Assembly: GCF_019391655.1 (NCBI RefSeq)
Contig: NZ_JAHXPQ010000007.1
Span: 124,001-188,000, forward strand
Length of the DNA stretch: 64,000 nt
From: Mucilaginibacter rivuli
Lineage (GTDB): Bacteria > Bacteroidota > Bacteroidia > Sphingobacteriales > Sphingobacteriaceae
Direction of reading: 5' to 3'
Shown here: positions 44,124 to 53,297 of the stretch, one piece after another
Numbering within the stretch: the stretch's first letter is position 1
How the letters are laid out: every line of letters begins with the position of its first letter
Program-made: the position numbers and the translations under genes
The notes under the pieces: generated by a model
What the model was told of the DNA's origin: nothing
The model's database searches: none
What the model saw: only the letters and a program-made list of their open reading frames with translations

Positions 44124-45113
44124 ATGACCTATATAGCATCTCCGGATAGATATAAAAATATGATATACCGCCGTTGCGGTAAAAGTGGCATCAAACTTTC
44201 TGCTGTTTCGCTTGGCCTGTGGCACAACTTTGGCGATGTTGACGATATTAACATTTATCGTAAAACACTACATACAGCCTTTGATGCCGGTATTACCCAT
44301 TACGATCTGGCAAATAACTACGGCCCGCCTCCGGGCAGCGCCGAGGTTAACTTTGGTAAGATACTGAAACAAGATTTTGCCGCTCATCGCGATGAAATGA
44401 TCATCAGTACCAAAGCGGGTTATTACATGTGGGAAGGCCCTTATGGCGAATGGGGTTCGAAAAAGAACCTGGTTGCCAGTTTAAACCAAAGCTTGAAACG
44501 GATGGATTTGGATTATGTAGATATATTCTATCACCACCGCCCCGATCCGGATACGCCGTTGTACGAAACCATGTCGGCACTTGATCTTATCGTTCGCCAG
44601 GGTAAAGCTTTGTATGTAGGTATCTCCAATTACAGGCCTGCAGAAGCTGCCGAGGCTATTCGTATTTTAAAAGAGTTAGGCACACCATGCCTTATTCATC
44701 AACCCAAATATTCAATGTTTGAGCGTTGGGTTGAGGGTGGTTTGCTGGAGCTTTTAGGTAAAGAGGGCGTAGGCTGTATCCCGTTCTCGCCGTTGGCTCA
44801 AGGGTTGCTAACCAATAAATACCTTGGCGGGATCCCTGCCGATTCGCGTGTGGCTAAGGGTGTAGGCTTCCTGACGGAGAACAATATCACCCCAGAACGT
44901 ATCGCACAAATAAAACAACTGAACGACATAGCGGTGGAGCGCGGCCAAAGTTTAGCACAAATGGCCTTAGCCTGGATATTAAGGCACGAAGAGGTAACCA
45001 CTGTGCTGATAGGAGCCAGCCGCCCCGAACAGCTGACCGACTCGCTCAAATGCCTCGACAACATCAAATTCAGCACCGAAGAATTGAGCCGCATAGAAGA
45101 GATTTTAAAGTAA
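44124..45113 (+). CDS. Aldo/keto reductase, YghZ (L-glyceraldehyde-3-phosphate reductase) type
   Basis: This cytosolic NADPH-dependent (beta/alpha)8 reductase has 329 residues. FDAGITHYDLANNYGPPPGS carries the catalytic Asp and Tyr, ISTKAGYYMW the Lys and DYVDIFYHHRPDPDTP the His. VGISNY and IPFSPLAQGLLTNKYL follow. The PPPGSAE and WEGPYGEWGSKK segments are typical of YghZ-type AKR14 members. It detoxifies aldehydes such as methylglyoxal or glyceraldehyde phosphate. It is followed after 44 bases by a Gfo/Idh oxidoreductase. Confidence 0.93.
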   Translation: MTYIASPDRYKNMIYRRCGKSGIKLSAVSLGLWHNFGDVDDINIYRKTLHTAFDAGITHYDLANNYGPPPGSAEVNFGKILKQDFAAHRDEMIISTKAGYYMWEGPYGEWGSKKNLVASLNQSLKRMDLDYVDIFYHHRPDPDTPLYETMSALDLIVRQGKALYVGISNYRPAEAAEAIRILKELGTPCLIHQPKYSMFERWVEGGLLELLGKEGVGCIPFSPLAQGLLTNKYLGGIPADSRVAKGVGFLTENNITPERIAQIKQLNDIAVERGQSLAQMALAWILRHEEVTTVLIGASRPEQLTDSLKCLDNIKFSTEELSRIEEILK

Positions 45114-45157
45114 CATTGAGTGTTTAGCAAACAGACACCCAATAAACTAATGAACTA

Positions 45158-46147
45158 ATGAACCAATCAACTATAAAATGGGGCATCATCGGCTGCGGCG
45201 ACGTTACCGAAGTAAAAAGCGGCCCCGCATTCAATAAAGTTGCCGGCAGCCAGATCATTGCCGTTATGCGCCGCGATGCCGAAAAGGCTGCAGATTATGC
45301 ACAGCGCCACGGTATAGGCAAATGGTACAGTGATGCCGATGAACTGCTGAACGATCAGGAGATCAATTCGATCTATATCGCAACGCCGCCGGTTTATCAT
45401 AAAGAGTATACCCTAAAGGCATTGGCGCTTGGCAAAAACGTGTACGTAGAGAAACCCGTAACGCTAAATGCGCAGGAGGCAAAAGACATTGCCGAAGCGG
45501 CAAAAGCATCAACAGCTAAGTTGAGTGTGGCACATTATCGCCGTGCGTTGCCTATGTTTTTGTTTGTTAAGGACCTGTTAGACCGTAAACAGATTGGCGA
45601 TGTGCGCACCGTGCAGATAAAAATGTGGCAATCGCGTAAGCCACAACTCATTACTTATACTGAGCACGCCTGGCGCGTGGACCCTGCACTTTCGGGCGGA
45701 GGTTATTTTCACGACCTGTCGCCACACCAGCTCGATCTGATGTTGTATTTTTTCGGAACGCCAACGCACCTGCATGGCTTCTCATTAAACCAGGCTGATA
45801 TTACACCGGCTGATGATCATACTGCCGGTATAGCCTTATTCCCTAATAATGTAGTGCTCAACGGTTCATGGAGCTTTAATGTGGATGAGGAAGAACAGAT
45901 TGATGAGTGCCTTATTGTAGGCAGCACAGGCAGTATCAGTTTTCCGTTTTTCGGCAACACGGTAACCTGGCAAAATGAGGACAGCGACGATGTTGAAGTA
46001 GTGAAATTTGAGCACCCGCAACATATACAGCAACCTATGATAGAAAGGGTAGTTAATTTCTTTCAGGATAAGGGTGATAACCTGTGCGATATTGAGCAGG
46101 CCATAATTGTCATGCAAATGATAGATTCTTTTGCGGCCAAGCCATAA
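45158..46147 (+). CDS. Gfo/Idh/MocA-family oxidoreductase
   Basis: This NAD(P)-dependent sugar dehydrogenase-like protein has 329 residues. The Rossmann start is WGIIGCGDV (residues 8-16), IATPPVYH follows, and the catalytic-Lys motif EKPV is at about residues 98-101. The C-terminal alpha/beta domain carries GGGYFHDLSPHQLDLM with the conserved Asp/His. The substrate is unknown. It probably forms an operon with the aldo/keto reductase upstream, suggesting carbonyl/sugar redox metabolism. Confidence 0.92.
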   Translation: MNQSTIKWGIIGCGDVTEVKSGPAFNKVAGSQIIAVMRRDAEKAADYAQRHGIGKWYSDADELLNDQEINSIYIATPPVYHKEYTLKALALGKNVYVEKPVTLNAQEAKDIAEAAKASTAKLSVAHYRRALPMFLFVKDLLDRKQIGDVRTVQIKMWQSRKPQLITYTEHAWRVDPALSGGGYFHDLSPHQLDLMLYFFGTPTHLHGFSLNQADITPADDHTAGIALFPNNVVLNGSWSFNVDEEEQIDECLIVGSTGSISFPFFGNTVTWQNEDSDDVEVVKFEHPQHIQQPMIERVVNFFQDKGDNLCDIEQAIIVMQMIDSFAAKP

Positions 46148-46216
46148 TTGCATTTGTTGATATATAAGTACTAAATTGCATCTCAATTAACCACTAAAAT
46201 CATAAATCGATCAGCT

Positions 46217-46768
46217 ATGAAAAAAATAATATTTCCGGCCTTTTTAATTGGTGCAATGTGTTTGGGGTTTGCTGCCTCGGCACAAACCATGACACCGGCT
46301 ACGCCTATAACACCGGCTAAAGTTAAAAAGCCAAGGCCAAGTTTGCCCGATACCGTAAAAGGCACTACCAAAAACGGTGTTGATATTGTTGTAGCATATA
46401 GCCAGCCCGGTGTAAAAGGACGTACCGTAGGTAAAGAGATTGCCCCATTTGATGGTAAGCCCTGGCGCACCGGCGCTAACGAAGAAACCACGATATCTTT
46501 TAGCAAGGATGTAAAATTGGAAGGCAAAGAGGTGCCGGCAGGCAAATACAGCTTGTGGAGCATACCCGGCGAAAAAGAATGGGTGATCATCATCAATAAA
46601 AAAACTACGGAGTGGGGTACCGTTTACAGTGATGCATTTGATGTGTTGCGTGTAACGGTTAAAACCCAAAAGGCACCTGCCTTTACCGAGTTATTAAAAT
46701 TTTCGGTAGGTAAAGACGATGTATCATTTGCCTGGGGCGATTATATGGTTGCCTTTAAAGTGAAGTAA
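46217..46768 (+). CDS. Secreted DUF2911 protein
   Basis: The signal peptide MKKIIFPAFLIGAMCLGFAA (cleavage SAQ) leads to a Pro/Thr-rich linker and a DUF2911 domain (about 45-180). The domain shows VAYSQPGVKGRTVGKEIAPF, GKPWRTGANEETTISFSKDV (first part GKPWRTGANEETT), VPAGKYSLWSIPG and WGTVYSD, the family hallmarks. It is periplasmic or surface-exposed with no known function. A perfect terminator follows, so it is probably monocistronic. Confidence 0.92.
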   Translation: MKKIIFPAFLIGAMCLGFAASAQTMTPATPITPAKVKKPRPSLPDTVKGTTKNGVDIVVAYSQPGVKGRTVGKEIAPFDGKPWRTGANEETTISFSKDVKLEGKEVPAGKYSLWSIPGEKEWVIIINKKTTEWGTVYSDAFDVLRVTVKTQKAPAFTELLKFSVGKDDVSFAWGDYMVAFKVK

Positions 46769-46800
46769 ATTACGGGATCAATTCCTGGTAATGAAATTAT

Positions 46801-46832
46801 AAAACCATCCTGTATTACAGGATGGTTTTTTT
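46801..46832 (+). terminator. Terminator after the DUF2911 gene
   Basis: AAAACCATCCTG (46801-46812) pairs perfectly with CAGGATGGTTTT (46818-46829) across a five-base loop, and T-residues continue beyond the stem. Confidence 0.92.
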
Positions 46833-46880
46833 ATGGACAAATATTTGTGCTTGCTATAAAGCGGTAATCAAACCGGGATA

Positions 46881-47711
46881 TTAGTTTTTTGCTAAAAACT
46901 TATTTCTAAGCAGTTTTATTTTAGCGTCATCAAGCCCGATAGCTGTTGTAAGGTAAGCGTTAACAGATCCGTATTGCTGGTTAATGGCCGCAAAAGTAGC
47001 ATCCAGGTATCCTTTCTTTACACTAAGTACATCACGGGCCACAGGTTCATCAATATGCAGGAATTGCACCATGCCTTTAATTGATTTTTCGTTCTCGGCA
47101 GCGCGGTAGTAGTTTGATGCCAGGTAATCATTTACAATGGTTTGGTATGGTACGCCAAGGCTGTATAATAACAGCGCTGTACCTATGCCTGTACGGTCTT
47201 TACCGGCGGTGCAGTGGTAAACCAGGCTTTTGTTTTCGGGTAAGGCTAATAGCTTTTCAAAAAAGGGTTTATACCTGTCGGCCAAATAAGTGATGTTCTT
47301 ATAGTAGGCTGTAATTACCGAATCGCCTTGTTGGCCATGCACAGTTGCTAAGCTCTTTATCATCGATTGGTTTACATCATCGCTGCCGGCAGGGCATAGT
47401 ATATAATCTGTATTCGGGTTAAGCCTATCGGGGGCCTGTGCTGCTTCCTGTTTTCCGCGAAAATCAACATCATAAGCAATGTTGCGTTTGGCAAGCTCGG
47501 CCAAATCGGTATCGGTTAATTTACTCATATCGGCACTGCGGTATATTAGCCCCCACTTTACGTGATGCCCATCGGTAGTATTATAGCCACCAATATCTCT
47601 GAAATTAACCGCGCCCTGCAGGCTAACTTTACGTTTTACGCTATCGGCAATTTGCGCGTTTGCTGTTAGCGCAATACAACTGCCAATAAAAAATGCAATT
47701 TGTTTTTTCAT
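46881..47711 (-). CDS. Secreted tyrosine-protein phosphatase
   Basis: A signal peptide (MKKQIAFFIGSCIALTANAQ) exports this 276-residue Cys-based phosphatase (Y_phosphatase3 type). The P-loop HCTAGKDRTG holds the nucleophile C167 and R173. NFRDIGGYNT near residue 36 and YRSADMSKL near 57 are the family's N-terminal signatures. The substrate could be a phosphotyrosine, phosphoinositide or another phosphoester in the periplasm. It is separated from SusD by a terminator and is therefore not clearly part of the SusCD unit. Confidence 0.92.
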   Translation of the reverse strand: MKKQIAFFIGSCIALTANAQIADSVKRKVSLQGAVNFRDIGGYNTTDGHHVKWGLIYRSADMSKLTDTDLAELAKRNIAYDVDFRGKQEAAQAPDRLNPNTDYILCPAGSDDVNQSMIKSLATVHGQQGDSVITAYYKNITYLADRYKPFFEKLLALPENKSLVYHCTAGKDRTGIGTALLLYSLGVPYQTIVNDYLASNYYRAAENEKSIKGMVQFLHIDEPVARDVLSVKKGYLDATFAAINQQYGSVNAYLTTAIGLDDAKIKLLRNKFLAKN

Positions 47712-47723
47712 TTTAGCTGGTAT

Positions 47724-47752
47724 AAAAAAACAGGGGTTTAAAAGCCCCTGTT
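47724..47752 (-). terminator. Terminator of the susC-susD operon
   Basis: AACAGGGG and CCCCTGTT (47729-47736 and 47745-47752) form an 8-bp stem with an eight-base loop. Read on the minus strand it is followed by T7, the complement of the A-run at 47724-47730. Confidence 0.8.
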
Positions 47753-47773
47753 CACTTGTTAAGTTTATATTGG

Positions 47774-49354
47774 TTATTTAGTTAGCCAGGTATCTTTAAA
47801 AACATCTTCGGCGCCGCCAAATTGCGAGGCTATTGCTTTTGAATAGTTAGCACCGTTGGCATTGATCTCGGCTAACGGATATAACCAGCGGCGTGGTATA
47901 GCACCACCGGTAGTACCAATACCTGCACCGCCTTTACTAAAGTTTGGTACACCTGTGCGGCGGTAGTTAAAAAATGATTCGTAGCCCGAGTTCATAAAGA
48001 AGGCCACATATTTTTGCTGTAAAATTTGTGTTAGCGCGTTGGCAGGGTTAGCTACATCATAAGCTACATTAGTTAAAAACGTAGCGTTATCAGTAGTTAC
48101 TGTACCTAAGGTAGCACCACCCGCATCAGAAATACTAACTGCTGAGTTTGCAGTAACGCTTAAGCCGTAATTTGAAAATGATGCAGCTATACCTTTATCA
48201 TAATATGTTTTTGCATCAGCAACGGTAAGCGTGGGTGCCCAGCCCCTGTTTATGCCTTCGGCAATGTTAAAGCACAACTCCGGGTAACCTATAAATATAA
48301 ATGGTTCAACAGTGCTGCCTGTGTTTGCACCAAAATAACGTTTGGCGTTAAAACATGAGTAAATGCCTGTAGCAGCAGTAGTTTGTAATGTTGCTACGAT
48401 AATATTAGGGTCGGAACCAACATAATTTGTAAAAGCACCAACATTTGTTGTAGTAATTGGTGTTGCCATTAAGTAAGTACGAGGGTCTTTATTAGCGGTT
48501 GTAATATCCAACACCGTTTTACCAACATTCATAAAGTTGTTGTAAGATCCATTACCCGATGCAAAAATTGGATATAATGTAATAGCCGTAAATTTATAAA
48601 CCATATTGTCGGCATTGCCGGTCATGATGGGGTAAGTTGCAGGGTTACCTATAATGGTAGCAAATTGTGTCTTAACATTCAGGTCAGCATTATCATCAGC
48701 GCGTTTACTTAAATTGATAAGTATCCTTAAACGATACGTGTTGATCAGTTTTTGCCATTGCAAATTGGTAAAACCAAAAATATCGCCCGAATTGAATAAT
48801 GCACCTTGCGTAGCCGGAGATATTACCGTATTGAATATCGTATTGGCATCATCAAGCAACTTAAGCGAATTTTTATAAACATCGTGCTGGGCATCAAAAG
48901 CAGGTGTTAAATAAGCCGGATCGCCTGCCTGGGTCATTGGTATATCACCCACCCTTTGCGATAACCAGATAGCAGCATAAGCACGGAAAAATTTTGCAAC
49001 TGCCGAGTATTTGTTTGCAGTGCCGCCCACCTGGCTTGCCGCCTGTGTTTCTAATTGTACCGCGTACTTCAATATATCATAGCTATGGGTTGAGTATGAC
49101 CAGGTATCTTCATTATTGCCCCAGTATTTCTCATAGTTTGAAACCTGGAATTGATCGTATTTATAAACGCTTCCGTTAAATGGTAATTCCTCGGCCCTTA
49201 TCATGGTAGCGGTAAGGTGGTTCAGTATTAATGAGATTGGTACTAATGAGTTCGAGTTTACCGCGTTGGGATCTGATAGCAGGTCCCCTTTTTGGCAGCT
49301 GCTTACCGAAAGTACCAGTAAGATGCATGTTATAATTAACTTAATATTTTTCAT
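47774..49354 (-). CDS. SusD/RagB-family nutrient-binding lipoprotein
   Basis: This outer-membrane surface lipoprotein has 526 residues. A lipoprotein signal (VLSVSSC, Cys 20) leads to the TPR-like helical SusD fold. The AVAKFFRAYAAIWLSQRVGDIP segment (core FFRAYAAIWLSQRVGDIP) and QWQKLINTYRLRILINLSKR are typical. It is closer to the SusD-like_2 group than to classic SusD. It forms the lid of the SusC transporter encoded just upstream. The ligand is unknown, because no glycoside hydrolase, sulfatase or peptidase accompanies the pair. Confidence 0.92.
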   Translation of the reverse strand: MKNIKLIITCILLVLSVSSCQKGDLLSDPNAVNSNSLVPISLILNHLTATMIRAEELPFNGSVYKYDQFQVSNYEKYWGNNEDTWSYSTHSYDILKYAVQLETQAASQVGGTANKYSAVAKFFRAYAAIWLSQRVGDIPMTQAGDPAYLTPAFDAQHDVYKNSLKLLDDANTIFNTVISPATQGALFNSGDIFGFTNLQWQKLINTYRLRILINLSKRADDNADLNVKTQFATIIGNPATYPIMTGNADNMVYKFTAITLYPIFASGNGSYNNFMNVGKTVLDITTANKDPRTYLMATPITTTNVGAFTNYVGSDPNIIVATLQTTAATGIYSCFNAKRYFGANTGSTVEPFIFIGYPELCFNIAEGINRGWAPTLTVADAKTYYDKGIAASFSNYGLSVTANSAVSISDAGGATLGTVTTDNATFLTNVAYDVANPANALTQILQQKYVAFFMNSGYESFFNYRRTGVPNFSKGGAGIGTTGGAIPRRWLYPLAEINANGANYSKAIASQFGGAEDVFKDTWLTK

Positions 49355-49373
49355 GTCTGTTGTTTTAATAATG

Positions 49374-52300
49374 TTAGAATGTAAGGTTTATATTGAAACC
49401 ATATTTCCTGGTGGTGGTACTTTGCAAAGCGCCGTTTGCAGGGGCACCGCCGGTAGTACCGTTGGTAAAATCATAACCTGATGCATATTGGTCAATATCA
49501 AAGTCTTTACGGGCGGCAAAGTAAAGTAAGTTACGCCCTACTGCCGATACGGTAAGTGCTTTGATGAAAGTAGTTTTCAGCCATTTTGCAGGTACAGTAT
49601 AACCTAATGTAACCTCGCGAAGTTTGGCGTATGAACGGCTGATCATAAAGGCCTCATCAATAGATTTTACGTTGCCATTTAAATAACCCTGAACGGTGAT
49701 AGGCGATGTATTAGGGCCAAAAGTAAGTTCACTTAAATTTGATATTTGACCGTTAAGATATTTAGGCGTTCCGCTGATGATCTTTACACCGGCGCCATAC
49801 TCGTTACCCAGTAAAGCTGCTGTTGGAGCCTTTGTACCGGTAGCTGTTGATTGCCACTCGGCTAAACGTGCTGCGCCAATTACACCTTGTACGGTTGACA
49901 GGTCTGTACCACCTTGTCTTGCAGCGTAGTAGTTGTAATCATAAATTACACCACCTATACGGCCATCAAACTGAAAGCTAAAGCTTAAGTTTTTATAAGA
50001 GAACTTGTTGTTGATACCAAAGGTGAAATCAGGATTTAAAAAACCTAATGAACCTAAGGTTTGGCTTTGTGAGCCCGATGCCCTTAATAAGCCACCCGAA
50101 GCATCATAAACGATATTATTGTTTTGATCTCTTAAAAACTTAGTTCCGTATATCTCATCAACCCTGTCGCCAACTTTGTAATTGTGGTTACCTAAGGTAA
50201 TTTCAGATAGGGTACCGTAGCCAATATCAGATATGGTTTCTCTGTAGGTAGAAATATTCGCGTTGATATCCCACGAAAAACCGTTAGATCTGCGGAATGG
50301 TGAGCCGGTTAAAGCAAGCTCAAAACCTGTTCTTTTTGTGGTAACAGCATTTTGCAGACTGGCATCATTAGTTGTTGATGGAGGTGTTGGAATGGCAAAA
50401 ATGTTCGGGCCATTGTTGGTATAAAAGTAAGTAACATCTAAACCTAAACGGTTATCCAAAAACTTAATGTCAGCACCGGCTTCGTATGACAGACGGCTCA
50501 ATGGTTTTAAGTTAGGATTAGCCAGTGTATTTGAATATTGAATTGAAGGTGTGCCATTCCAATAAGTAGCGGTACTTGCCTTGTTTTCGTTTAAGTACGA
50601 AGGGCCATCATAAGAGCTATACAGTTCTGTACCATAGTTTAATAAGGTACCGGTGCTTATACCTGTAACCTGCTGGTATGCCGAACCAATGCTTGCTTTT
50701 GTTAAAGCCGATTTAACTTCGGCAACAGAGCCCCTGAATTTTACAAAACTGATAAATTTAGGAAGTGTAACATAATCAGACAGTGGGGTTGATAATGATA
50801 CAGATGGGTAAAAGAACGAGTTTGGCAGTGTTGATACCTTATCAAGACGCCCTGTAGTGTTTATGTTAAAGTATTTATCGTAACCAAAATCAGCAGAGTA
50901 GTAACCGCTTGAAACCTGCATTTTAGCATCCCAGGTATAAGTTAAAGCCGGTTGTTGTGAGTTTGACAACGAGTATACGTTAGGTAATTGCAAAGCGCGG
51001 GTAGTACCATAAAACGAATGGTAATTAAACGTGCGGTTATTGGCACCCGCCAAGGCGCTTACAGACCATTTACCAAATTTTTTGTTGTAGTTTAATTGAA
51101 CGTCTGTGTTGTTTTCAAACAGTTGGCGGTCATCTTCGCGGTAATCACCATACCAGCCAAAATAATACCAGCTTGTATAAGCATTTAAATTGGCTGATGA
51201 TGGCACCTGCTCCGTACGTTTTTGGTTCCAGGTTGATATTTGCGAACGCAAACTCAAATTCAGATCAGGGGTGATCTTATAGTTTAATTTCAAGTAAGCG
51301 TATATATCGGTTTTGTCATGTCCGCGCAACCATTTGTCGGCCATAAACCAGGGGTTATTTAAACGGCCATATTCCTGGGCGTATTGTACCAGATCCGGCA
51401 CACCTTGTGGGCCTTTGTAGTAATCTTTAAGGTCGCGTACATCATAATCGGCCGAGCCATAAACTTTAAACATATAAATGTAGCTGTTGGGGCCATAGCT
51501 AACATCGGGTATGTTTGGTGTATATTGTTTGTTATAATTAATGTTACCATCAATGCTAAACTTTGGCGATACATTGTAGCTGGTGTTCAGGCTAAAATTA
51601 TCAGAGTTTAACTGCGTGTTAGGGAAAATGCCTTTTTGGTAACTGTGCGTGTACGACATGCGGATGTTGTAGTTAGAGCCGGATGCACCAATGGCCAGGT
51701 TATTAGTGGTAATTAAACCTGTTTGTACAAAGTTGTCAAAATTGTTTATACCACGGGCAACCCAGGGTGTTGGTGTTCTTACACCTGTTAGTGTGTTGTA
51801 CGGGCTATCGTACTGGCGTAATAACTGGCCGTCAAAACGTGGGCCGTACTCACCTAAACGATTTCCGTTATCATACAAAGCATCTGCCGCAGGTGCGTAA
51901 ACGTTACTGTTATCTTTTGCCTGGTATTCATAATGGTATGCGTTACCGCGACCGTACTCGGTTTGTGCTTCGGGCGAAGCGATAAATCCGCCTTCAAATA
52001 AAGTACTGCTGTTATAATCAACCTGGAAACCTTTTTTATCGTTCGTTCCTTTTTTAGTGGTGATAACGATGGCGCCATTTATACCCCTAAAACCGTATAA
52101 GGCAGCAGCGTTAGGGCCTTTCAAAATACTGTAAGATTCAATATCGTCAGGGCTGATGTTCCAGGTATCAGAGTTGATAGGCGAGCCATCAACAACAAAC
52201 AGCAAATCCTTGCTGCCACGAAGCACGATCTCAGGGCGGCCAAGCATCTCGGCGTTAACACCTATGGTTAAACCTGCTACTTTACCTGCAAGGCCGTTTA

Positions 52301-52733
52301 TCGGATTTGGCTCACGTGCTTTTATCAGCTCAGAGCCTTTAATTTCCTGTACAGAGTACCCTAACTTTTTTACTTCCTTTTTAATACCGTAAGCGGTAAC
52401 AACTACTTCTGTTAAGGCTTTTGTGTTTGGCACTAATTTGATAGAAAGTGATGTTTCATCACTAATGGTTACTTCCTGGCTAATAAAGCCCAAAGAAGTA
52501 AAAACCAATACCTGCTCTTTTGAGCCCGAAATGGTAAAACGACCATTGGCGCCTGTAGTGGTACCTTGCTTTGTACCCTTAACCAATATAGTTACACCGG
52601 GTAAGGGCTGGTTAGTGTCGTCAATAACAATACCCCTTAGTGTATTGTTTTGGGCAAACAGTGGTGTTGTTGTCAGTAATATTACTGCAAATGCAATCAG
52701 TAATTTTGGGAGTTTAGATAATTGTTGCTTCAT
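49374..52733 (-). CDS. SusC/RagA-family TonB-linked outer-membrane transporter
   Basis: The 1119-residue protein has a signal peptide (LLIAFAVILLTTTPLFAQ). A CarboxypepD_reg-like N-terminal extension covers about 28-105 (LRGIVIDDTNQPLPGVTILV) and the plug about 115-230 (TEVVVTAYGIKKEVKKLGYS). The SusC motif SYSILKGPNAAALYG is present, followed by a 22-strand barrel ending KYGFNINLTF. The ATG at 52733 is preferred over the TTG two codons upstream. A TAGTTTTG box lies upstream. No ECF sigma/anti-sigma pair precedes it, so regulation is not of the FecIR type here. Confidence 0.95.
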   Translation of the reverse strand: MKQQLSKLPKLLIAFAVILLTTTPLFAQNNTLRGIVIDDTNQPLPGVTILVKGTKQGTTTGANGRFTISGSKEQVLVFTSLGFISQEVTISDETSLSIKLVPNTKALTEVVVTAYGIKKEVKKLGYSVQEIKGSELIKAREPNPINGLAGKVAGLTIGVNAEMLGRPEIVLRGSKDLLFVVDGSPINSDTWNISPDDIESYSILKGPNAAALYGFRGINGAIVITTKKGTNDKKGFQVDYNSSTLFEGGFIASPEAQTEYGRGNAYHYEYQAKDNSNVYAPAADALYDNGNRLGEYGPRFDGQLLRQYDSPYNTLTGVRTPTPWVARGINNFDNFVQTGLITTNNLAIGASGSNYNIRMSYTHSYQKGIFPNTQLNSDNFSLNTSYNVSPKFSIDGNINYNKQYTPNIPDVSYGPNSYIYMFKVYGSADYDVRDLKDYYKGPQGVPDLVQYAQEYGRLNNPWFMADKWLRGHDKTDIYAYLKLNYKITPDLNLSLRSQISTWNQKRTEQVPSSANLNAYTSWYYFGWYGDYREDDRQLFENNTDVQLNYNKKFGKWSVSALAGANNRTFNYHSFYGTTRALQLPNVYSLSNSQQPALTYTWDAKMQVSSGYYSADFGYDKYFNINTTGRLDKVSTLPNSFFYPSVSLSTPLSDYVTLPKFISFVKFRGSVAEVKSALTKASIGSAYQQVTGISTGTLLNYGTELYSSYDGPSYLNENKASTATYWNGTPSIQYSNTLANPNLKPLSRLSYEAGADIKFLDNRLGLDVTYFYTNNGPNIFAIPTPPSTTNDASLQNAVTTKRTGFELALTGSPFRRSNGFSWDINANISTYRETISDIGYGTLSEITLGNHNYKVGDRVDEIYGTKFLRDQNNNIVYDASGGLLRASGSQSQTLGSLGFLNPDFTFGINNKFSYKNLSFSFQFDGRIGGVIYDYNYYAARQGGTDLSTVQGVIGAARLAEWQSTATGTKAPTAALLGNEYGAGVKIISGTPKYLNGQISNLSELTFGPNTSPITVQGYLNGNVKSIDEAFMISRSYAKLREVTLGYTVPAKWLKTTFIKALTVSAVGRNLLYFAARKDFDIDQYASGYDFTNGTTGGAPANGALQSTTTRKYGFNINLTF

Positions 52734-52758
52734 ATTCAATTAATTAGATTGATTTGAG

Positions 52759-52766
52759 CAAAACTA
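52759..52766 (-). promoter_or_regulatory. susC promoter -7 box (TAGTTTTG)
   Basis: This exact TAnnTTTG match on the minus strand lies 25 bases before the susC ATG. No -33 element is found at normal spacing. Confidence 0.5.
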
Positions 52767-53060
52767 TCTACGCCCTATTATTAAATTATTGACGGAATAA
52801 CAACAATAGATGAATAATGTTAGCGAAATGATATCGAAATAGAGCCATTGTTAATAAATGCTAAACTTTAGTTAAACTGTTTCTCCGTTCGAAATAATTG
52901 TCTTTTTAATTAAAGCCCGGTAGTGCATCGCACAATAATTCGGCATAGCTTATAACGTTATTCTAAAATGCGGTTATTTATGGTTTGGTTTTTCTGACTA
53001 TGATAATAGCCCCCAAACCAAAAAATTAAGATCATCCCATACTTTTGGGCAGAAAATTAC
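52767..53060. other. Non-coding region between susC and the flotillin gene
   Basis: About 290 AT-rich bases have no ORF longer than a dozen codons and no clear TAnnTTTG promoter on the plus strand. They end in a strong terminator with no annotated gene feeding it. A small RNA transcribed divergently from susC would explain the terminator, but only the terminator is seen. Confidence 0.35.
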
Positions 53061-53094
53061 AAAAAACCATCCCACAAACCGGGGTGGTTTTTTT
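53061..53094. terminator. Orphan bidirectional terminator
   Basis: AAAAAACCATCCC pairs with GGGGTGGTTTTTTT (two wobble or mismatch positions) across a seven-base loop. A- and T-runs flank it. Neither strand has a recognised gene transcribed toward it within this gap; the nearest plus-strand gene upstream ends at 46768. The 203 bases after it up to the flotillin start hold no gene. Confidence 0.75.
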
Positions 53095-53297
53095 ATGTCC
53101 AAAATTGCCGTGTCCCGTTTTTTGCAACTTTTATAATTATAGCATCCCGGCGTGTTTATAAATAATACCTTTTTTGCTTAGGCCCCTTTTTTTATAAGTT
53201 GGTAAAAAAAGTATCCTGCAGACGGTTTAGGGCTGTTTTTCTTGACAGATGTTTAGTTTATATGGTACTTGGTGCTATAATTTAAACTTAAACAAAT

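Noticed and set aside
47774..52733. SusC/SusD pair as part of a polysaccharide utilisation locus with the phosphatase or GH28 gene
   Set aside because: A terminator separates the phosphatase, the GH28 gene lies on the other side of flotillin, and no hydrolase or regulator is directly linked. The substrate cannot be inferred.
53242..53247. TTGACA as a sigma70-type -35 box before the flotillin gene
   Set aside because: No TATAAT at proper spacing is present, and the organism's promoters follow TTTG/TAnnTTTG.
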